NCBI GenBank assembly: GCA_001769275.1
Contig: MEOQ01000019.1
Location: 1 to 64,000, forward strand
Length of the DNA: 64,000 nucleotides
Direction of reading: 5' to 3'
DNA from: Bacteroidetes bacterium GWF2_43_63
GTDB taxonomy: Bacteria; Bacteroidota; Bacteroidia; Bacteroidales; DTU049
Shown: piece after piece, positions 1 through 7,862 of the stretch
How positions within the stretch are numbered: the first letter of the stretch is position 1
How the letters are laid out: every line of letters starts with the position of its first letter
Position numbers and translations under genes: made by a program
The notes under the pieces: generated by a model
What the model was told of the DNA's origin: nothing
What the model saw: only the letters and a program-made list of their open reading frames with translations
Database searches by the model: none

Positions 1-198
1 CACATTGGAAATGTACAAAACAGTATCGGGATAATACAAAACAGTATCGGAGCTCTGAGAGAGATTTCTGATATAAATGCTGTCCATTTGAATGTGCTGG
101 CTGTTGTATTCAGCAGTAAAAGTCAGTTCAATAGTTTGAGCAAAAATATTCCCTGAAGAAATCAATATGAATATAGCAACGTGAATAAAGTTTTTCAT
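1..198 (-). CDS. Secreted protein, N-terminal fragment (cut by window edge)
   Basis: Sixty-six codons are visible, starting with an ATG at 196-198 and running off the left edge. The first ~20 residues form a signal peptide (MKNFIHVAIFILISSGNIFAQ, cleavage expected after Ala-Gln). The mature start reads TIELTFTAEYNSQHIQMDSI and then SDTVLYYPDTVLYI. This layout (T-F-x-A, a 'xDSIxIxN' strand, then DTVL repeats) is typical of the N-terminus of large Bacteroidota surface proteins that end in a T9SS sorting domain; the C-terminus is outside the window, so export by T9SS is inference. The 16-base direct repeat underlying the two DTVLY copies lies at about 13-28 and 35-50. It is preceded by its own -7 element and so starts a new transcription unit after the four-gene cluster upstream. 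Confidence 0.75.
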   Translation of the reverse strand, partial: MKNFIHVAIFILISSGNIFAQTIELTFTAEYNSQHIQMDSIYIRNLSQSSDTVLYYPDTVLYISNV

Positions 199-211
199 GC
201 GTGCTTTTTTG

Positions 212-219
212 CAAATTTA
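212..219 (-). promoter_or_regulatory. Bacteroidota -7 promoter element (TAAATTTG)
   Basis: On the minus strand this reads TAAATTTG, matching the Bacteroidota TAnnTTTG consensus, 13 bases before the ATG of the partial secreted protein. I find no convincing -33 TTTG at the ideal distance. Confidence 0.5.
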
Positions 220-314
220 CACCAAAACATTTCCAACCCCAATGCTTTATAAATTTTATTTGATGAGACCATTATCATCACAATGAGCCCTTATAAACTT
301 TTGTCTTTTTCATT

Positions 315-692
315 TTATCTTTTGTCTTGCTTCACATTTTTCGTGAAAACCACCACTTCCAGTGCCAGAAACAGAAAATAAAGAATTACAAAAAACAGAC
401 TGTCATTCATTGAATCAATTCCAAAGCCCATCACGAGTACGAGGATGTAAATCATTCCCAAAAGCATTTTGCCGGTAGTGAGTGCCAGAAAGATGAGTGC
501 GGAGGCCTTGGAGTCCTGCTTCAGCGATTTTTGGAACACCAGGAACGATAAGGCATTGATTACAGCCAGCAATCCTAAAGACCATGGCCATGAAATACCG
601 TATAATTCCGGGAAAATTGCCGCTATGCTCCAGGCCAATACATTTATTATAATGAGGAAAATGAAATATGGTTTCCAGATCAGCTGATTCAT
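315..692 (-). CDS. Small integral membrane protein of the AtpZ-linked pair
   Basis: This 125-residue protein has four predicted membrane segments (about residues 8-27, 34-51, 64-89 and 96-115) and a basic C-terminus ending VKQDKR. Its ATG overlaps the stop of the AtpZ-like gene by one base (TAATG), so the two are translationally coupled. In many Bacteroidota an unnamed membrane protein of this size sits between atpZ and atpB and is thought to help assemble or maintain the F0 part of ATP synthase, as AtpI does; that role is inferred from position. Here atpB does not follow: about 115 noncoding bases are followed by an unrelated secreted protein. Confidence 0.65.
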   Translation of the reverse strand: MNQLIWKPYFIFLIIINVLAWSIAAIFPELYGISWPWSLGLLAVINALSFLVFQKSLKQDSKASALIFLALTTGKMLLGMIYILVLVMGFGIDSMNDSLFFVILYFLFLALEVVVFTKNVKQDKR

Positions 693-916
693 TATTTATT
701 GCGGTTAAGGTCTTTTATGATTAGCAAAACAGCAATAATAACGGACAGCGGCGATAAAGTAATAGTAAACCAGGGAGTTTCTGTACCGGTCTGTTCATCG
801 AGCCAAACGGCTCCCCAGGTCATTCCGCCGATGATCACAAGCATTTCGAAAGCCATTCCGGAAAACCGGGCAAAGTCGTTGCTCTTTTTTTTCAGGTCTT
901 CCTTGTCTTTCTTCAT
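692..916 (-). CDS. AtpZ/AtpI family membrane protein
   Basis: A 74-residue protein with a charged N-terminus (MKKDKEDLKKKSNDFARFSG) followed by two membrane helices (about 20-38 and 50-67) joined by the short loop DEQTGTETPW. That is the usual form of the ATPase gene 1 (AtpZ/AtpI) family, which supports F1F0 ATP synthase assembly and Mg2+/Ca2+ supply in some bacteria. It lies 9 bases downstream of bactofilin and overlaps the next gene by one base. The order PorW/SprE, bactofilin, AtpZ, small membrane protein is the order seen upstream of the ATP synthase operon in many Bacteroidota. The symbol is left blank because the family is broad. Confidence 0.7.
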   Translation of the reverse strand: MKKDKEDLKKKSNDFARFSGMAFEMLVIIGGMTWGAVWLDEQTGTETPWFTITLSPLSVIIAVLLIIKDLNRNK

Positions 917-925
917 AAATGGAAA

Positions 926-1294
926 TTATTGAATTTCCGCCTGCTGAGCCGCCTGCATGCTGCAATTTCCGGTGAATACTGCACCAGGCTCAATGCTGAT
1001 TTTCTGGGTCTGAATGTCTCCCGTAATTCTGGCTGTTGAACGGATGCTCAGCAATTCTCCGACATATACTTTGCCTTTTGCTTCTCCACTAAAATCGCCG
1101 TTTTGGCAATGAATTTCACCTTCCACCTGACCAGAGCCACCAATAACAATTCGTCCCTGCACTATTAAATTTCCAATAACCTGGCCGTCGACGCGAATAT
1201 CGCCATTGGCCTTGATGTCGCCGTTTATCAATGTTCCTGCGGCAATAATGTTGATTGTTTGTGTTACCGGTTCGCTTGTCACTGTCTTTGCCAT
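926..1294 (-). CDS. Bactofilin (polymer-forming cytoskeletal protein)
   Basis: The 122-residue protein is almost entirely a bactofilin domain: a short disordered N-terminus (MAKTVTSEPVTQ), then a right-handed beta-helix with repeating GxIxG/GxVxG turns (GTLINGDIKANGDIRVDG, GQVIGNLIVQG, GQVEGEIHCQNG, GEAKGKVYVG), and a disordered tail. Bactofilins polymerise without nucleotide into membrane-associated filaments that position cell-wall enzymes or polar structures. The start at 1294 is preferred over one 18 codons upstream because an AGAAAGGA ribosome-binding site lies about 7 bases before it and because the longer form would overlap porW/sprE. It sits 22 bases behind porW/sprE and 9 ahead of atpZ, probably in one operon. 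Confidence 0.85.
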   Translation of the reverse strand: MAKTVTSEPVTQTINIIAAGTLINGDIKANGDIRVDGQVIGNLIVQGRIVIGGSGQVEGEIHCQNGDFSGEAKGKVYVGELLSIRSTARITGDIQTQKISIEPGAVFTGNCSMQAAQQAEIQ

Positions 1295-1316
1295 AAAAAA
1301 GTCCTTTCTGTTTTCG

Positions 1317-3911
1317 CTATTCACTGTAATAGCGGTTGAAAAATTCAAGGTATTTTGATTCGTCCTTCGATTTGTAAAATACCGGGTAATTGTCGGTGCT
1401 GATAATAAACGTAACTGGATTGCTGGCCGCAGTCATGTCGTTCAGGCCTCTGTCATTTTTGGTGAAGCGCAGATAGGTCAATCCGTTGGTCTTGGTTTTG
1501 AAATGACTCACCGAGATCATCATTCGGTTATCGGTGAGATAGAGGCTGCTTACACTCAGATTGTCCGATCCGAAATACAGTCCGTTGAAATCGGAAAATG
1601 CTGCTTTAAGCTTATTAACGTTGCTGGTTTTTGCATCAACCAGACAAACGAAAATATGGATCACTTCGTTGTCCGAGGGCTTGTAGAGTTCCTTCAGAAC
1701 TACAGTTGTGCCCCCATCGCTGCCCCCGGAAATCTCGGTGGCTACTCCGCCGCCAAGATAGGCGAGAATATCATCGGCTCTCTGCTTGATGTCTCCCGTG
1801 TAGTTGGAAGAAATGACATTCATCAGAGCTTTCAACGTGTCATTCCCGTAAATTTTCCCCAGACTGACCGCTTTAAGAAAATCAAACCGTCCAACGAGTG
1901 AGATTTCTTTAAACACACCCAACGCCGAATCGCAGCGGTGTAATACTTTCTGATAATTACCTGACTGAAAAGTCAGATAAGTGTCTTCGTAATATTGCTC
2001 ACCAACATTTTTTTGCGCAGCAACTTTGGTCCAGTAATCCGGATCGGAAAGAATTTTCGCAAATTCGCTTTCCGGGAATTTAGACAGGATCAGGTTTTTA
2101 TAGAATGTTGCCCGTTCTTCATTTTTCAGGCTCTTATTCGAGGAATAAAGCATGTAATAAGTCTCGAGCTTGTAGTTGGTTGAATCAAATCTTGAAAGTA
2201 GCGTTTCATGCGCTTTTACAGCATCCTTATATTCAAGCAATTCTGTTTTATAAATCCGGCCGAGTTCAAAATAGGCTTTCTCAATTTTTTTATTCGATTC
2301 AACAATCCTTTCAGGTGTCAAAGGCAGGTCTTTCATGTAGAAACTCCTGTCGCGCGGGTTTGAAGCTGCTTTTGCCGAATCATCCATGGGGATTGTGTCG
2401 CTGCCGCTTTCTTCGAAGCCGAAATCCATCACTTGTTTATTTTCCAGTCGCCATAGAGGAGCAAGTTCGCGGTCGCCCCATTTTTTCTTGAACTCTGTTT
2501 TTCCGAAAGCAACGGTTTGCGCATTGTAAAAATACCAGTTTGAATTGGCATTGGCTACGTTGGGAAGATTACTGTTTTGCGCTGCAGCCATACGTTCGCG
2601 TTCCTCGCGTTTTTTCCGTTCTTCTTCTTTTATGTACTCCTGAATCAGCTTGTCGATGGCTGCATTCCGGTCAGTTTCGGACATGTTGGCCAAATGCTGC
2701 AACGAGTCTTCCGTTTCAATGGTCGTCAAATTCAAAACCAGCCCGCTGAGCACCTCAGAACGGGTTTTAATTTTGTCATAATCGGGGAAATCTTTTGGCA
2801 AAACGGTCATACAGGTATCATAAAACCCTTGCGATTTCTTGTATTCACGTTTATCGAAATAAATCTGACCAAGCTTCAGATAAGTGTTTGCTTTCTGATA
2901 AAAATTCACCGTGCTGTATTTGGCCGAGAGAATCAAATAATCAATTCCTTCTTTTTCTTTTTTGTCTTTAAATGCGATGTTTGCCAATGCAAAGTAAATC
3001 TCGTCGCGGTAATCATCATTTTTGCTGTCTTTCAGCATTTTTTCAAGTTCCTTGACAATGGCGGCACTGCTTCCACTGCCCGCGTCATAACACTGTGCCG
3101 CAAAAATACGTGCATGAAATGCTATTTCGTATTTAGGATTTTTTTTCAGTATCTGCTGATACATATCAAGGGCTTCCGCATTTCTTTCAAGGCGCTGATA
3201 TACCTGTGCCAGCACAAACATCAGGCGTACCCGGGTCTTCTTTGATTTATTGATCGAAATGCCTTTTTTGAGATAATCGATGGCGGTTTCGTAGTTGCCC
3301 GATCTGATATTGTAATCGGCCTGCACCAGCGGAAGCATTTTTTTTGTTTGTTTGAGCAAACCTCCTTCGTTCTGTGCAGTTTCAACAATGGAAAGGTATG
3401 CGCTGGTTTTGCTAAGCTTGTTTTTGGCAATCATGGTCCTTGCCATCCACAGATAAGCGTCGAAACGTTCAGGGTTTTTGTTGTATTTCTTTGTTACATA
3501 ATCAAGCGTGCTGCTGGCTTTTTCATAATCATGCTTGTAGAAGCTCGCTTTTCCCATCATCAGATAGCTGTCGTCAATCCACTTCACATACTCCACGCCT
3601 TTGAATTCCATGCTGTGTTTCGCAATCACTTTGTAAGCCTTTTCAATAGAGCGGTCCATCAGCGGCGTGATTCCCATAATGTCTTTCTCAGTTCCTTCTG
3701 GGAAAACAGAGATAATTTGGGTGTAATTGTCAATATGGGCGTTCGACAGATTTGCAATCCCTTCTTTCAATGCTTCATTTCCATTGAAATAGGCGTTGAA
3801 ATGAGATGTAAGATTGTGATAACCGCGACGCATGGCCGTGTTTTTCTTGGTCGAACACGCCGAAGCTGCGATCAGGAGCAGTGATAATATCAATAAATGG
3901 CTTTTCCTCAT
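1317..3911 (-). CDS. porW: PorW/SprE-type T9SS lipoprotein with TPR repeats
   Basis: This 864-residue protein begins with a lipoprotein signal (lipobox S-A-C, Cys19) followed by STKKNTAMRRGYHNLTSHFN, the signature start of the SprE (Flavobacterium johnsoniae) / PorW (Porphyromonas gingivalis) family. Residues ~60-370 hold TPR-like helical pairs, for example ALDMYQQILKKNPKYEIAFHAR. A charged low-complexity stretch (EEERKKREERERMAAAQ) separates a second helical half. The C-terminal ~100 residues form a mixed domain. In characterised species the protein is needed for gliding and type IX secretion and connects to the PorKN ring and the PorV attachment machinery. It is the first gene of a minus-strand cluster leading into bactofilin and atpZ. 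Its presence agrees with the T9SS cargo proteins elsewhere in the window. Confidence 0.88.
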   Translation of the reverse strand: MRKSHLLILSLLLIAASACSTKKNTAMRRGYHNLTSHFNAYFNGNEALKEGIANLSNAHIDNYTQIISVFPEGTEKDIMGITPLMDRSIEKAYKVIAKHSMEFKGVEYVKWIDDSYLMMGKASFYKHDYEKASSTLDYVTKKYNKNPERFDAYLWMARTMIAKNKLSKTSAYLSIVETAQNEGGLLKQTKKMLPLVQADYNIRSGNYETAIDYLKKGISINKSKKTRVRLMFVLAQVYQRLERNAEALDMYQQILKKNPKYEIAFHARIFAAQCYDAGSGSSAAIVKELEKMLKDSKNDDYRDEIYFALANIAFKDKKEKEGIDYLILSAKYSTVNFYQKANTYLKLGQIYFDKREYKKSQGFYDTCMTVLPKDFPDYDKIKTRSEVLSGLVLNLTTIETEDSLQHLANMSETDRNAAIDKLIQEYIKEEERKKREERERMAAAQNSNLPNVANANSNWYFYNAQTVAFGKTEFKKKWGDRELAPLWRLENKQVMDFGFEESGSDTIPMDDSAKAASNPRDRSFYMKDLPLTPERIVESNKKIEKAYFELGRIYKTELLEYKDAVKAHETLLSRFDSTNYKLETYYMLYSSNKSLKNEERATFYKNLILSKFPESEFAKILSDPDYWTKVAAQKNVGEQYYEDTYLTFQSGNYQKVLHRCDSALGVFKEISLVGRFDFLKAVSLGKIYGNDTLKALMNVISSNYTGDIKQRADDILAYLGGGVATEISGGSDGGTTVVLKELYKPSDNEVIHIFVCLVDAKTSNVNKLKAAFSDFNGLYFGSDNLSVSSLYLTDNRMMISVSHFKTKTNGLTYLRFTKNDRGLNDMTAASNPVTFIISTDNYPVFYKSKDESKYLEFFNRYYSE

Positions 3912-3943
3912 GCCGGTATTTTGGTCTGATAACGAATAAACGG

Positions 3944-3951
3944 CAAATTTA
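3944..3951 (-). promoter_or_regulatory. -7 promoter element for porW/sprE (TAAATTTG)
   Basis: The minus strand reads TAAATTTG, 32 bases before the porW/sprE ATG, matching TAnnTTTG. No clear TTTG is seen 19 bases further upstream. Confidence 0.45.
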
Positions 3952-3990
3952 TTATTTTTATTTTAGAATTCCTTTAAAGATTTAAGACAT

Positions 3991-4024
3991 TCATACAATG
4001 GAACACCGAACACCGAACACTGAA
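3991..4024. repeat. Short 8-base tandem repeat (GAACACCG)
   Basis: About three and a half degenerate copies of GAACACCG/GAACACTG lie in the 319-base gap between porW/sprE and uvrC. The rest of that gap holds a dispersed palindromic repeat (4085-4140) and the uvrC leader; I see no gene in it. Confidence 0.6.
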
Positions 4025-4084
4025 CAGGGAAAGTATGAAGTGGAGCCAGAATCGTGGACATGTGTCTCCGGCCTCATGTGTGTT

Positions 4085-4140
4085 CGCGCGTCTCCTGCCT
4101 GCAACGTTTTGCAGTGGTCGCGCGTCTCCCGACGCGTGAC
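4085..4140. repeat. Dispersed GCGCGTC/GACGCGTGAC repeat, copy 1
   Basis: The right half can form a hairpin with arms GTCGCGCGTC and GACGCGTGAC around a TCCC loop. The left half contains CGCGCGTCTCCTGCCTGCA, which recurs at 25.35 kb and, with changes, at 46.64 kb. A weaker version (GTGTCTCCGGCCTCATG) lies just upstream. Confidence 0.7.
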
Positions 4141-4183
4141 ATAAAAGCAAGGCCGCACATAGACGAGGTCTCACATTTTCACA

Positions 4184-4211
4184 TTTGATTTCATCATATT
4201 TCGTAAGTTTG
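4184..4211 (+). promoter_or_regulatory. Possible uvrC promoter
   Basis: TTTG (4184-4187) and TAAGTTTG (4204-4211) match the two Bacteroidota elements, but the spacer is 16 rather than 19 bases. The -7 element ends 19 bases before the TTG start, which supports that start. Confidence 0.35.
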
Positions 4212-4230
4212 AACTCCAAAAGAATTTTCA

Positions 4231-6048
4231 TTGCCCGATTTTTCAGAAAATATAAAACAGAAACTGGCCACACTGCCCTCTCAGCCCGGGGTGTATCAGT
4301 ATTTCGATGCTGAAGATATCATCATTTATGTCGGTAAGGCCCGGAATCTGAAAAAGCGCGTGTCTTCCTATTTTCAGAAGGAGCATGACAGTGCGAAACT
4401 TAAATTGCTTGTACGAAAAATCGTGCGTATCGAAACCATCGTGGTGCGGAGCGAATTCGATGCATTGTTGCTGGAAAACAATCTCATCAAAAAGCTGCAG
4501 CCCCGATACAATGTGTTGCTGAAAGACGATAAAACATACCCCTGGATTTGCGTTACCGACGAAGAATTTCCACGAATATTTTCGACCCGTTCGAAAGACG
4601 TAAAAGGCGAATATTTCGGCCCCTATCCATCTGGCCGCATGGTGAAAGAGCTCACCGAAATTATCCGGAAAATTTTCACATTACGGACCTGCAAACTTGC
4701 ACTCTCTGAGGTTGGAATTTCGAAAAAGCGCTTCAGACCTTGTCTTGAATTGCAACTGGGGAATTGTCTGGCTCCATGTGTTGGTTTGCAGAACCGCGAA
4801 GATTACTTAGATATGATCCGGCAGGCGCGTCACATTCTGAAAGGCAATCTGAATCCAGTTATTCAGGGGCTTAAAGCAAAAATGAATGAACTCTCTGCAG
4901 CGCTTGAATACGAAAAAGCACATAAGGTAAAAGACAAACTTGAAGCTCTGACCTTGTTTCAGGCGCGCTCTGGTGTGACTTTCGAAAAACTCGGCGACGT
5001 GGATGTCTTTTCTGTCGTGTCCGACGAAGAATATGGATATGTCAATTTTTTGCGACTGCTGAACGGAAACGTTGTTCAGGGCCACACCTACGCATTGAAG
5101 AAAAAAATGGATGAAACCGATTTGGATCTGCTGATGATTGGTCTTGGTGAATTTTTGTCACTTAATGGAAATTTTGCGCCGCTTGTACTGCTGCCTTTTG
5201 ACATAGAGATTGAGGTTCCAAAAGTGAAGTTCGAGGTCCCGAAAATCAGCGATAAGCATCAGTTGCTCGATTTATCACTGGCCAATGCCAAACAATTCCG
5301 GCTGGAGCAAGGTAAGAAGCGCGAGATGATTGATCCGGAGCGGCATTCCAAGCGTATTATGCAGACGTTGATGAATGACCTGCATCTGAAAAAACTTCCG
5401 GAGCACATCGAATGCTTTGATAATTCTAATCTACTGGGAACCGATGCCGTGGCTTCCTGTGTGGTTTTCCGCCGGGCGAAGCCCGCAAAAAGCGAATACC
5501 GTCACTTCAATATCAAGTCGGTGATTGGCCCCGACGATTTTGCCAGTATGACCGAAGTTGTTACACGTCGCCTGAAACGTTTGCAGGAAGAGGGCTCCGA
5601 CTTGCCAGACCTTCTGATTGTCGATGGTGGCAAAGGCCAGCTGAGTGCAGCGGTCGAAGCACTTGACGCTTTGAGCCTCCGGCACGTGGTTCCGGTCATT
5701 GGCATTGCAAAACGACTTGAAGAAATATATTTTCCCGGTGACACATTGCCAATATATATTGATAAGAAAAGTGAGACACTTAGGTTGATTCAACGCATGC
5801 GCGATGAAGCGCACCGCTTTGGAATCACGCATCATCGAAACAAGCGCAGCAAGGGATTACTGAAAACCGAATTGACTGAAATATCTGGAATAGGTAAAAC
5901 ACTGGCAGAAAAACTGCTTAAACAATTTGGTTCAGTTGAGGCGCTGAAAATGGCGTCTGAAGCGGATATAGTGAAAGTTGTCGGAAAAATGAAGGCGCAG
6001 GTCATCCTTGATTGGGTCGAAAGCAGTAATACCGCCTCGGGAGAATAA
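4231..6048 (+). CDS. uvrC: Excinuclease ABC subunit C
   Basis: UvrC makes both incisions around UvrB-bound DNA lesions. The 605-residue protein shows the full family layout: a GIY-YIG nuclease (GVY at 20-22, YVG at 33-35, catalytic Glu82), a cysteine quartet C154/C171/C179/C183 that in Escherichia coli UvrC binds a 4Fe-4S cluster, a UVR domain near 204-239 for UvrB contact, an RNase H-like second nuclease domain starting near FDNSN and including LLIVDGGKGQLSAA, and a C-terminal helix-hairpin-helix pair (EISGIGKTLAEKLLKQFGS). The start is TTG: no in-frame ATG exists before the GIY-YIG domain, and translation from TTG gives the expected LPSQPGVY spacing. TTG starts are uncommon in Bacteroidota. 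Confidence 0.95.
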   Translation: MPDFSENIKQKLATLPSQPGVYQYFDAEDIIIYVGKARNLKKRVSSYFQKEHDSAKLKLLVRKIVRIETIVVRSEFDALLLENNLIKKLQPRYNVLLKDDKTYPWICVTDEEFPRIFSTRSKDVKGEYFGPYPSGRMVKELTEIIRKIFTLRTCKLALSEVGISKKRFRPCLELQLGNCLAPCVGLQNREDYLDMIRQARHILKGNLNPVIQGLKAKMNELSAALEYEKAHKVKDKLEALTLFQARSGVTFEKLGDVDVFSVVSDEEYGYVNFLRLLNGNVVQGHTYALKKKMDETDLDLLMIGLGEFLSLNGNFAPLVLLPFDIEIEVPKVKFEVPKISDKHQLLDLSLANAKQFRLEQGKKREMIDPERHSKRIMQTLMNDLHLKKLPEHIECFDNSNLLGTDAVASCVVFRRAKPAKSEYRHFNIKSVIGPDDFASMTEVVTRRLKRLQEEGSDLPDLLIVDGGKGQLSAAVEALDALSLRHVVPVIGIAKRLEEIYFPGDTLPIYIDKKSETLRLIQRMRDEAHRFGITHHRNKRSKGLLKTELTEISGIGKTLAEKLLKQFGSVEALKMASEADIVKVVGKMKAQVILDWVESSNTASGE

Positions 6049-6091
6049 TAATCAAATTTTCCAGACATTAACAGTATTGTGTGATTTGATG

Positions 6092-6123
6092 TTTGCTTTT
6101 GCTTAAAAGTGAATTTATATTTG
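6092..6123 (+). promoter_or_regulatory. Promoter of the Asp-box lipoprotein gene
   Basis: TTTG (6092-6095), a 20-base spacer and TATATTTG (6116-6123) give a near-consensus Bacteroidota promoter. The -7 element ends 23 bases before the chosen ATG at 6147, which argues against the longer reading that starts inside the promoter. Confidence 0.7.
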
Positions 6124-6146
6124 CTATCAACTTAAAACCAAACTCT

Positions 6147-7172
6147 ATGAAGAAAACCAGATTTTTTGCTCTTGCTGTTGCTGTAATGCTAATTGCCTCT
6201 TGTGGCGGGTCGAAAGATGACAAGAAAGATCTTGCCGATCAGGAAAAAAAGGTGAATGAAACACCAGCCAGGAATAATGGTTATTTTTTGATGCATTATT
6301 CACCCCTTAAATCTATGTTTATTTCAGAATTCGGGAAAGAATTCTCCAAGCTGGACACTTGTAAAAGCTGGGTTTCGCATATCAGTTCAGATGCTGCAGG
6401 AACATTGTATGCAAGTCCTGTGGACCTGAAACTGGGTGTTATCAGATCGACTGATAATGGTAAAACCTGGAATCCGGCTGCCAACAATTATGCTGGCAAA
6501 ACGGAAAACGCAACATATGCCATTGCTGCAGGCAAAGCCAAATCTGTTTATGCGCTGAGCTCTCACGGTGATTTTTATGTTTCTAGTGATGGTGGAGATA
6601 ATTGGGAAAAACGAACATCTCCCTGTGTTAAAAACGTTCCTCACAAAAGTCCTGCTATGGGTATAGAGGCATACCTGGCAGTCTCCGCCGATGGAAAGAA
6701 AATTCTGGCTCAGGCCTGGTTTTTTGAAGAAACCGTTCTTGCTGTCAGCGAAGATGAGGGTAAAACATGGTCAGCTATTCCGGCTCCCACAGAACGCAAC
6801 TCTTCGAAGGGAATTGGTTTCTGCAGCGACAGAATAGTGTATGCTTCCTATGATCAGTTATTCTACACAGACGACCTGGGAAAAACCTGGTTTACATCAA
6901 CTCCTGAAAAACTTGTATCCAAGGGTTCAGAATCATCCTTCTATGGGTACCGTCATTTTGTGACAGACGGTGATTTATTTGTTGTAGGTGTTGAGGCGCC
7001 GGCAGCTGAGAGAAGCAGAGATGCAAAGAATAAATACCCGGGTGCCATTTTCTTTTCCAAAGATGCAGGAAAGACTTTTGAAGTGCTCGCATTTCCCCAC
7101 AGTGTTGACCCCACGCCCACTGTGTCTGATGAGACTGTTTTCCTGACATTCGTGCCGAAGAAAAAATCCTGA
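6147..7172 (+). CDS. Asp-box (BNR-repeat) beta-propeller lipoprotein
   Basis: The 341-residue product carries a lipoprotein signal (lipobox I-A-S-C, Cys19) followed by a charged linker (GGSKDDKKDLADQEKK). At least five Asp-box motifs of the form S/T-x-D-x-G-x-T/N-W/F follow: STDNGKTW, SSDGGDNW, SEDEGKTW, TDDLGKTW and SKDAGKTF. These mark a beta-propeller of the sialidase/WD40-YVTN/photosystem-assembly Ycf48-like fold. The sialidase catalytic arginine triad is not evident, so the protein is more likely a binding or scaffolding lipoprotein than an enzyme. The start at 6147 is chosen because the promoter -7 element lies just upstream. It is transcribed alone; uvrC ends 98 bases earlier. Confidence 0.8.
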   Translation: MKKTRFFALAVAVMLIASCGGSKDDKKDLADQEKKVNETPARNNGYFLMHYSPLKSMFISEFGKEFSKLDTCKSWVSHISSDAAGTLYASPVDLKLGVIRSTDNGKTWNPAANNYAGKTENATYAIAAGKAKSVYALSSHGDFYVSSDGGDNWEKRTSPCVKNVPHKSPAMGIEAYLAVSADGKKILAQAWFFEETVLAVSEDEGKTWSAIPAPTERNSSKGIGFCSDRIVYASYDQLFYTDDLGKTWFTSTPEKLVSKGSESSFYGYRHFVTDGDLFVVGVEAPAAERSRDAKNKYPGAIFFSKDAGKTFEVLAFPHSVDPTPTVSDETVFLTFVPKKKS

Positions 7173-7237
7173 ACAGAGTAATGGGTTTCTTTTCGTAAAA
7201 AACAAAAAGTAGCCGCACAGGATTTCTGCTCAAAGAC

Positions 7238-7291
7238 AAAAACCGATGATTCCATATCAGCCGCAAGGTGAAAGATGGGATATCGGTTTTT
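7238..7291 (+). terminator. Possible long-loop terminator hairpin
   Basis: AAAAACCGAT (7238-7247) pairs perfectly with ATCGGTTTTT (7282-7291), 65 bases after the Asp-box lipoprotein stop. The 34-base loop is longer than usual for an intrinsic terminator. Confidence 0.4.
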
Positions 7292-7454
7292 GCTTTAATA
7301 ATTGCCATTTAAAGAGCTGTAAAAGCGCGTTAATACTGGCTTTATAAAGCAGGAAAGTATTACTGTTTTCCTGAGACCCACGTGCAGTCATACTAACATT
7401 ACGCGACATGCATTTGCAAAACGCGTTTTGCATCCTAAAAAACTACACTTCAAG

Positions 7455-7528
7455 TCGCTGTCATCCTGAGTTTCGCTACAGAAGCTCTTTTTAGCGAATT
7501 AGCTTCGAAGTATCGACGGAGACAGCGA
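7455..7528. repeat. CGCTGTCATNCTGAG dispersed repeat, copy 1
   Basis: The element is bounded by inverted arms TCGCTGTC (7455-7462) and GACAGCGA (7521-7528) and contains TGTCATCCTGAG and TATCGACGGAGACAGCG. It matches the element at 11.52 kb at both ends with a different middle. It lies in the 690-base gap before asnS. Confidence 0.7.
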
Positions 7529-7565
7529 AAATCAACAGAAGTATTGTCCGAAGTATAAAACGAGA

Positions 7566-7608
7566 TCCCGGTTGTATCAGCGAAGCTTTATCACTAAAGC
7601 GACCGGGA
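7566..7608. repeat. Two-tier hairpin in the uvrC-asnS interval
   Basis: Outer arms TCCCGGT/ACCGGGA enclose inner arms GCTTTA/TAAAGC around a TCAC loop. It follows directly on the CGCTGTCAT repeat and may be part of the same element. The rest of 7173-7862 holds no gene I can support; the short open frames there lack family features. Confidence 0.45.
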
Positions 7609-7862
7609 CTTAAATCTTTCTTTTGTTGACTTTCAGAATTTTAAGCACTTGTGTCATTAGCAGTATCTATGAAATGTTCTTCGCTTGGTCAATTATCAGT
7701 CTGATTCTCAGTTTCAAAAAGGCAATAAATATATGTTCGCAAAATCGCGTAAAAATGCGAATATGGAATATTGTACTTGCATTTCTGTTGCTGCAATTAC
7801 AAATATGAGTAATTTGCAGGACAACGAATTTTTTCCGAAATTTGTCCCGAAATACTTTTTTA

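Noticed and set aside
1317-1348. Bactofilin start at 1348 overlapping porW/sprE
   Set aside because: The internal ATG at 1294 has a ribosome-binding site and begins where homologues do.
3991-4140. CRISPR array
   Set aside because: The repeats are short, degenerate, and not separated by unique spacers of constant length; no cas genes are present.
4231-6048. Homing endonuclease (GIY-YIG)
   Set aside because: The GIY-YIG domain is followed by UVR, RNase H-like and HhH domains in the standard UvrC order.
6147-7172. Sialidase
   Set aside because: Asp-boxes are present but the arginine triad and nucleophile Tyr/Glu pattern is not evident.
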